DNA of 64,000 nucleotides from Clytia hemisphaerica (lineage: Eukaryota > Cnidaria > Hydrozoa > Leptothecata > Clytiidae). The notes under the pieces are model-generated. The model was not told where the DNA came from. It made no database searches and saw only the letters and a program-made list of their open reading frames with translations. The position numbers and the translations under genes were made by a program. The first letter of the stretch is position 1, and every line of letters begins with the position of its first letter. The DNA lies in the NCBI GenBank assembly GCA_902728285.1, contig CACVBU010001154.1, forward strand, positions 620,001 to 684,000, written 5' to 3'. Of this stretch, positions 10,201-19,200 are shown in pieces.

Positions 10201-13200
10201 TTATATTGGATTGAATTGGTTGTAAAGTCAAATTTCATTCTCTTTATGGCAAAGTATTTTTTAGGTCAGGGAGCAAGTGAAGTGAGAGCATTTGGATGTT
10301 GGAGTTTTATATTTCAAGCTTGACAGAGACTTTTTTCAAGTAAACTTATGTTGTAATTCATTAAATGATAATAAAATGCAGCTCATGTGTAAATTTGAAT
10401 AAGTTTGGAATGTTTTTCATGATGCTACCCGTGAAGATGGTTTGTTTGGATTTTATCGCTCTAAACGGTCGGTGGCTGGATTTTTTAAACCTGACAGAGA
10501 ATTTTTCAAGTAAATTTATGCTGTAACTCATTAAAGGATACTAAAATGCAGCTAAAGTGTAAATTTGAATAAGTTTGGAATGTTCTTCATGTTCCTACCC
10601 GTGAAAATGGTCAATTTTGGATTTATTACTCTAAATAAACTAAAACGGTCGGTGGTTGGATTTTTCAAACCTGACAGAGAATTTTTTCAAGTAAACTTAC
10701 GCTGTAACTCATTAAAGGATACTAAAATACAGCTCATGTGTAAATTTGAATAAGTTTGGAATGTTTTTCATGATGCAACCCGTGAAAATGGACAATTTTG
10801 GATCTATTGCTCTAAACAGTCGGTGGCTGGATTTTTCAAACCTGACAGAGAATTTTTTCAAGTAAACTTATGTTGTAATTCATTAAAGGATACTAAAATA
10901 CAGCTCATGTGTAAATTTGAATAAGTTTGGAATGTTTTTCATGATGCTACGGGTTAAATCGATATTTCTGAACTTTGACGGTCAACATTTGACATTTGAA
11001 GTTTGTGAATTTATTTAAACCGATTTTTTCTTTCATACTAGTAACAAAAACATAAAGCAAATCTATTATATACATATATTGCGTATCATTTATCATTGCT
11101 GACCTTCCCCTGACCTTCCAGCGCAGCTGGTTTCTTTCTTTTCATTTTTCACTTTTTTAACTTTTTGAATGTTCAATGTTCCGTATTTCAATCTCTGCCG
11201 AAAATGTGCATTAGGATTCTAAGACTCGATGTTTCCTTTAAACCCTAAAATTGCAAAAATACGATTCCGCAAACATTGATTCTCTCAAGGTACCCGTTAC
11301 AAACGACATTTGGTTATTGCCACGTCAGCTGGGCCTTCACGCCGCTTCGGCTTCTTGTTTTTGCTTGTTTTAGAGAATCAAAAGCGCTATATTTGAATGT
11401 ATTTTTGGTTGAAAAATTCGTGATTTTTAGCGGTTAAATTTGCGATTGCAAAAATTGTGCTTTTTTCTACTAATGCTATAACGTTCATTTTTACACCAGT
11501 GGTAGTTCAACCTTAGGTGAAGAAGTCTGTTAAATTTCAAAGCAAACAGAAAAGTCCCTCGGAAGATACGGGACCCAAAATACCCCTTGGTAGCACTTTT
11601 CTGTGTAATATCAAATATCCAACTTATTACTAAAAACGGGGGTTATGTTATCTTTTTTGAACAGTGCAATTAAAAGTTAGAAAATGTTAAGTGTTGGTGC
11701 ATTGGTATTATTGGTATCATTGGTATCATTGATTATTTCGAAACGAAGTGAAATCACAGTATAATTGTTTTTATTGAAAAGAAAAGCATGAACTTATGAT
11801 ATTGTCCTTGTTATTTTTAAGTCATTAAAGAACTTTGCTAATTCCCAAAACACTAAACACAGTTTGGCTATGAGGTCATTAAAGAGATCGTAAAATGTGT
11901 TATGGTCGAAAAACTGTTTTATAAATCATATCACTACCCCCGTTTTTAGTAATAAGTTGGAGATTTGATATTTCACAGAAAAGTGCTACCAAGGAGTATT
12001 TCGGGTCCCATATCTTACGAAGGACTTTTCTGTTTGGCTTGAAATTTAACAATCCTCTTAACCTAAGTTTGAACTACCACTGGTGTAAAAATGAGCGTTA
12101 TAGCATTAGTAGAAAAAAAGCACAATTTTTGCAATCGCAAATTTAACCGCTAAAAATCGCGAATTGATCAACCAAAAATACATTCAAATATAGCGCTTTT
12201 GATTCTCTAAAAAAAGCAAAAAAATTTCCGTAATCATATTTGACTATCAAAAGTTACAGGCATTCTTGTTTCCACTGCCAATTATATCTGGACAGACTTT
12301 AATTACTTTACATTCGAAAACATAAAACAAAAAAAAAGAAAGAAAAAAAAAGAAAAAGTCTAATTTATCAATCAAAACAAAGTCTTTATAAAACGGCGCG
12401 AATCTGATTTAACACATTTGTGGAGCAAGAAGCAAAAGTCATCTTTTAAAAGAGCAAAAATATTGCGTACGGAGAAAACGAAAGTAGAACACACAGAAAA
12501 CAAAATGACATACACAGTACCAGTAATAATATATAGATTAATCAAATTGAGACTCTAGTTCAAATCTAAAGAACATTTTAACGTGGTTGTATCTGCTATT
12601 TTCAAAATTCTGGACTTCCTGTCAACATTGTGATAATACCCATATCCTAAATGAGGCAACCCAGGCAATTTACGTGATGGCGTGATTAGAATTTTGAGCG
12701 TGGTCGCGATTTGGCAAAACTTTGGAGCGTGATGCGTGATTTGAAATTTTTTTTGCATATAGTCAAAATTGCGGGATGAGCTGCGATTTGGCGATTTTTC
12801 GTGAGTTGCGATCGACACTGAATTTGAATCCACTTTTTTTGTAATTTTTGCTGTTTTTTAAATGTCTCCATTTTACTCATTATTTATGAACATGTCCTTA
12901 TATTTTAAAGCTTCGATTGACTTTTTTTAAGTTTTCCTTCTGAAATACCAAATGTATACTGTGTGCTTTTAAAGTTGTTTTTCATTGTTTCAATAGCCTT
13001 ATGTTCATTGTTTATTATCCATCACTCCTTTTTGCATCTATATACCCTTTTATGTATTTTCTAGTTATAAATTCAATTGCTGAATATTTTTTCTCCCAAG
13101 AATAATGAAAATTTATTGTTATTTGTTTGCTGATATAAAAGATAGGAAGGGTAACATCTCGATTGATTGTTAGGAAAAAACTCTAATCTGATAGGACGCA

Positions 13201-16200
13201 CCAAAACGAAATAAGATACAGATACAAGCCAATTTTTTACTGTTCCGGACCACATTCAGTTACAGAGGAAATATTTATCCACATCTTTGTGGCTCTTGTT
13301 TTATTCATGAATTTTGAATTGAGGCTGAAATTATTATTCACTTCTTAAGCTTTCAGACTTGTTCAGTTTTGTGATCTGTTGGCTTATTTTTTGCTCATTT
13401 CTATTTGGTCCTAATTAAGTTTTTAGGGTTTTAGCATTCTAAACATCATTCTTGTATAAAAAATAAAATTTCCTAAAAAGCACTCTAAAGTGGTGACATT
13501 TAGTGACAGCTACGGCTAGTAAAATCAACTTACTTGAAACAGGGATCGCCGGATGCTGAATTGCTGCTACGGATGAGTGAGATGCTAAAAATGACAAAGA
13601 TATTACATTTTAAAAAGCCGTTTACGGTCAATATCTAGCTCAAATCTATAGAATATTAAGAACACAGTATTGTATGACTGTTTATATATCAACATTCTAA
13701 AATCAACTTACTTGAAACAGGGATCGCCGGATTCTGAATTGCTGCTACGGATGAGTGAGATGCTAAAAATGACAAAGATATTACATTTTAAAAAGCCGTT
13801 TACGGTCAATATCTAGCTCAAATCTATAGAATATTAAGAGCACGGTATACTATGACTGTTTATATATCAACATTCTAAAACCAACTTACTTGAAACAGGG
13901 ATCGCCGGATGCTGAATTGCTGCTACGGATGAGTGAGATGCTAAAATGACAAAGATATTACATTTTAAAAAGCCGTTTACGGTCAATATCTAGTTCAAAT
14001 CTATAGAGTATTAAGAACACGGTATTGTATGACTGTTTGTATATAAACATTCTAAAATCAACTTACTTGAAACAGGGATCGCCGGATGCTGAATTGCTGC
14101 TACGGATGAGTGAGATGCTAAAAATGACAAAGGTATTATATTTTAAAAAGCCGTTTACGGTCAATATCTAGCTCAAATCTATAGAATATTAAGAACACAG
14201 TATTGTATGACTGTTTATATATCAACATTCTAAAACCAACTTACTTGAAACAGGGATCGCCGGATGCTGAATTGCTGCTACGGATGAGTGAGATGCTAAA
14301 AATGACAAAGGTATTACATTTTAAAAAGCCGTTTACGGTCAATATCTAGCTCAAATCTATAGAATATTAAGAACACGGTATTGTATGACTGTTTGTATAC
14401 CAACATTCTAAAACCAACTTACTTGAAACAGGGATCGCCGGATGCTGAATTGCTGCTACGGATGAGTGAGATGCTAAAAATGACAAAGGTATTATATTTT
14501 AAAAAGCCGTTTACGGTCAATATCTAGCTCAAATCTATAGAATATTAAGAACACTGTATTCTATGACTGTTTATATATCAACATTCTAAAATCAACTTAC
14601 TTGAAACAGGGATCTCCGGATGCCGAATTGCTGCTACGGATGAGTGAGATGCTAAAATGACAAAGGTATTATATTTAAAAAGCCGTTTACGGTCGATATC
14701 TAGCTCAAATCTATAGAATATTAAGAACACGGTATTCTATGACTGTTTATATATCAACATTCTAAAATCAACTTACTTGAAACAGGGATCTCCGGATGCC
14801 GAATCGCTGCTACGGATGAGTGAGATGCTAAAAATGACAAAGGTATTATATTTTAAAAAGCCGTTTACGGTCGATATCTAGCTCAAATCTATAGAATATT
14901 AAGAACACGGTATTCTATGACTGTTTATATATCAACATTCTAAAATCAACTTACTTGAAACAGGGATCTCCGGATGCCGAATCGCTGCTACGGATGAGTG
15001 AGATGCTAAAAATGACAAAGGTATTACATTTTAAAAAGCCGTTTACGGTCAATATCTAGCTCAAATCTATAGAATATTAAGAACACGGTATTCTATGACT
15101 GTTTATATATCAACATTCTAAAATCAACTTACTTGAAACAGGGATCTCCGGGTGCCGAATTGCTGCTACGGATGAGTGAGATGCTAAAAATGACAAAGGT
15201 ATTACATTTTAAAAAGCCGTTTACGGTCAATATCTAGCTCAAATCTATAGAATATTAAGAACACGGTATTGTATGACTGTTTGTATACAAACATTCTAAA
15301 ACCAACTTACTTGAAACAGGGATCGTCGGGGCTTGATTTTTTAAAATTATAACTCCACTGTATTTTGAAGCTTTAATATCATTCGGTGTTTGGACATCAA
15401 ACAGCTCCATTTTCTTCTGCTGATTTAGTTTGAACATTCCAAAATGGTCCACTAAGTTCCGACACACTTCTTTTAACCGGTCCTGGAACTGTCTTTCACT
15501 TAATGCCAGTGAAATTGACCAAAACTTAGATCGTTTGGTTGCGATGGAAAAACATTCAGCAGGAAAACCTGAAATTTAAAAGTACGCTAATGATTTTTAA
15601 GAGATAATGCCAAATAAAATTTAACAGTTAACATATAAACAATACAATTAGCGATACTACAAATCGGATTTTGTACTCAAAAACGGAGAACACTCTGGTT
15701 CTAGGTCTAGTTCTAACAGTCCTCGTTGACTGACGTTGGTCTTAACCTTTATTAAAAAATATATGAATTTAGGTCTAACTCAACAAAAGAAAATTGTTTA
15801 AACTTTACGATAATTACGATACGGTGAGATTTGTTTTCTAAATGAAAAGATCGGGCTTTAATACAATCTCAGGTAAATTTGAATCGTCATAAAAGCTATT
15901 TCTATTCATATTTCTCCTTCTCCTTCTCCTTCTCCTTCAGTTTCATTTTTAAATTTTTCAAATTTTATTTCTTTTCAACAAGGCAAAACTTATCTAATTG
16001 AAAAGCTGTACGAAAAATATTTGAGAAGATTGAAAAACATGTATCTTAATTACCATATCCACTATTCATGTGCTCAACCAAAATTGGATCCGACGTTCCA
16101 TCCTTCAAAACGTTAAATCTTGGTATTTTACTGGCGTTTTCTGGTAAATGATATATCTTAATTTTTACTGTGGTTGGTTCCGGGCCTCTCTTTCTCTTCA

Positions 16201-19200
16201 CTTGGGGCCTTGGTACTGCGTATAAATGTCTAAGGTTTGCTGCTGTACTCGTACATGCTTCTAACCTACTAGCAAAACTTTCATCTAGAGAAAAACAAGA
16301 AGTTAAAGAATTGACACATATACTAAAACGATCTAAGGATTTAATCCCCTCTAAGGAATTTATTGACATAATGATGCGAGGGTGCATCACACGGCGGTCT
16401 TCAACCGGATTCAAAATATCAAAATATTCCAGTTTTCGGAAACGGATTAGATAACTAATCAAAACTTTTTGATTTATCCTTACTGCATTTAGGATATCGT
16501 TCTGCAGTAAAAAATAATTATTATTCTTAGTGACATTCTTACTTTTTCGCCAACTTCATCATGAATATTCTTATAAAGTATATTCTTATTCAAAAAAGAG
16601 TGTACATGATGCAAGGGTGCTCAAAAATGATTCAATAAGAGAATACTACAAAGTATTTGTAATTAGACACACGGTAGAATAAAATGCCCGGCTTTTTGTA
16701 ACTATTTTTAGCTAGTTTATCAAAAAGTACCCAACTCGAAACAAGGCAAACAGATTTTTCAAAGCACTCAACGGTTTCTTCACCGCTAGTTCAGTAAAAA
16801 GTAAGAGACAGCATGGGAACTGAATTTTGACCAGGGGTCTGGAGGTTTTCGAGGGAAAGGTTTTATCAATCTATGGCCGCAAAATCTATAAGTTTATTTT
16901 TCCAAAAGAAAGAGAAGTGAATGTTTTAATGTGCTGTAATGAATTTTAAGTAATAAAATTTACTCGCAGTAATTGACAATGCTTTATTCTCGTTTTTTTT
17001 TGCATTAAGAGTGTAAAGTAATTTTTTTAAAGTAGAGAATACATTTTGAGCATGGTCAACAAAAGTAATAATAAGCAAAATAGCGCTTTTGGACGTCACT
17101 GTGATGGTATGTGAATGATGACCATGTCATAAAGTTCAAAATTTCAATGTCTGATAAAAGCTACTCGGCTCAAATTATGACACTCATACACATTGCTCGG
17201 TCTTTTTTTTACATCTTTAAATCAAATGTTAAAGCTTTTTTACTACGAGATTTTCGCCAAGGGGGATCTGACTTAAAAGTGATTCAGGGGTTCGGGGTAT
17301 CGCATTTAGAAAAGAATTCTAAGCTGACATATCTAGCTAAATTCTTTCTATTATTATTCTTTACTGAAATCTATAGAACAAGAAGAAGATTTTGTATGAC
17401 TGTTTGCAATCAAAGTTCTAAAATAAACTTACTAGAAACAGTGTTTCTACAAAGTTAAATCAAAACAAAAATGGTAGAGTAGAGCTGCAGGGGAGCTGCG
17501 TAGTTGTATTTTAATGACCAGCCAGGTCATTCATTTGAGGGCTATGCATGTCAGCCTCCACTGATGCAAGTTACCCGATCTCACGGGAGCATAGTGAAGC
17601 CAAAACTACAGGATAAGAGTATGCAAACATGGATATAGCTAGTTGTGTTTTTGGCTTTGTTTAACCGTTTAACACTCACACTCATAACTGATTACAATCT
17701 TCTGGTATACAAAAGAACAAAAAGTGTCAATTCAAAAAAATTATCGGCTGAATGGGGGTACCTAACTCAAAGCAATTTCCCAAGGGGACCTAACTCCTGG
17801 GGGCACCATCCTTCAATGGGGGCACCTGAAAAGTGGCTGTTTGGAATCAAAGTTCTGAAATCAACTTACTTAAAACACTGTTCGTTGAATTCTGACTTGT
17901 TTCTGTCTGCAAGGGTACCACGGATGATTGAGATCCTAAAATGACAATTTAAACATTACGTTTAAAAAAGCAGTTTACAGTCACTATCTAGCTCAAATCT
18001 ATACAAAACTAAGAAGAGGGTTTTGTATGACTGTTTGGAATCAAAGTTCTAAAATCAACTTACTTGAAACAGTGTTCATTGAATTCTGACTTGTTTGTGC
18101 TGGCACATGTACCACGGATGATTGAGATGCTAAAATGACAAAAACATTAAGTTTTAAAAAGATGTTTACGGTCAATATATCTAGCTCAAATCTATAGAAC
18201 ATTAAGAAGACGATTTTATATGACTGTTTGGAATCAAAGTTCTAAAATCAACTTACTTGAAACACTGTTCGTTGAATTCTGACTTGTTTCTGCTGGCAAG
18301 CGTACCACGGATGATCGAGATCCTAAAATGACAAAAACATTACGTTTTAAAAAGCAGTTTACGGTCAACACATCATGCTTAAATCTGTATAGAACATTAG
18401 GAACAAGTTATTGTATGACTGTACGTAGATTAATATTCTTTAAGATCAACTTACTTGAAACACTGTTCGTTGAATTCTGACTTGTTTCTGCTGGCAAGCG
18501 TACCACGGATGATTGAGATCCTAAAATGACAAAAACATTACGTTTTAAAAAGCAGTTTACGGTCAACACATCATGCTTAAATAGAACATTAGGAACAAGT
18601 TATTGTATGACTGTACGTAGATTAATATTCTTTAAGATCAACTTACTTGAAACACTGTTCGTTGAATTCTGACTTGTTTCTGCTGGCAAGCGTACCACGG
18701 ATGATTGAGATCCTAAAATGACAAAAACATTACGTTTTAAAAAGCAGTTTACGGTCAACACATCATGCTTAAATCTGTATAGAACATTAGGAACAAGTTA
18801 TTGTATGACTGTACGTAGATTAATATTCTTTAAGATCAACTTACTTGAAACACTGTTCGTTGAATTCTGACTTGTTTCTGCTGGCAAGCGTACCACGGAT
18901 GATTGAGATCCTAAAATAACAAAAACATTACGTTTTAAAAAGCAGTTTACGGTCAACACATCATGCTTAAATCTATATGGAACATTAGGAACACGTTATT
19001 GTATGACTGTACGTAGATTAATATTCTCTAAGATCAACTTACTTGAAACAGGATTCATTGTATTTTGAATTGCTGCTGGCAAGCGTACCACGGATGGACG
19101 AGATCCTTAAATGTCAAAAACATTACGTTTTAAAAAGCAGTTTACAGTCACTATCTAGCTCAAATCTATATAAAACTAAGAAGAGGGTTTTGTATGACTG

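Larger units (their letters stand above)
8889..12333. mobile_element. Composite element bounded by inverted arms, inside an intron of the HECT-type gene
   Basis: A 72 bp block (8934-9005, starting ttaaagtctgtccagatata) is repeated as a perfect reverse complement at 12232-12303, with weaker similarity to about 8889 and 12333. Between the arms lie a degenerate tandem array of about 175 bp and a long foldback. No transposase frame is visible, so if it moves as a unit it is non-autonomous. No target duplication was found. Confidence 0.65.

Noticed and set aside
16170..16454. Plus-strand frame opposite the 231 bp exon
   Set aside because: Antisense of a phase-consistent exon; its own translation has no recognisable feature.
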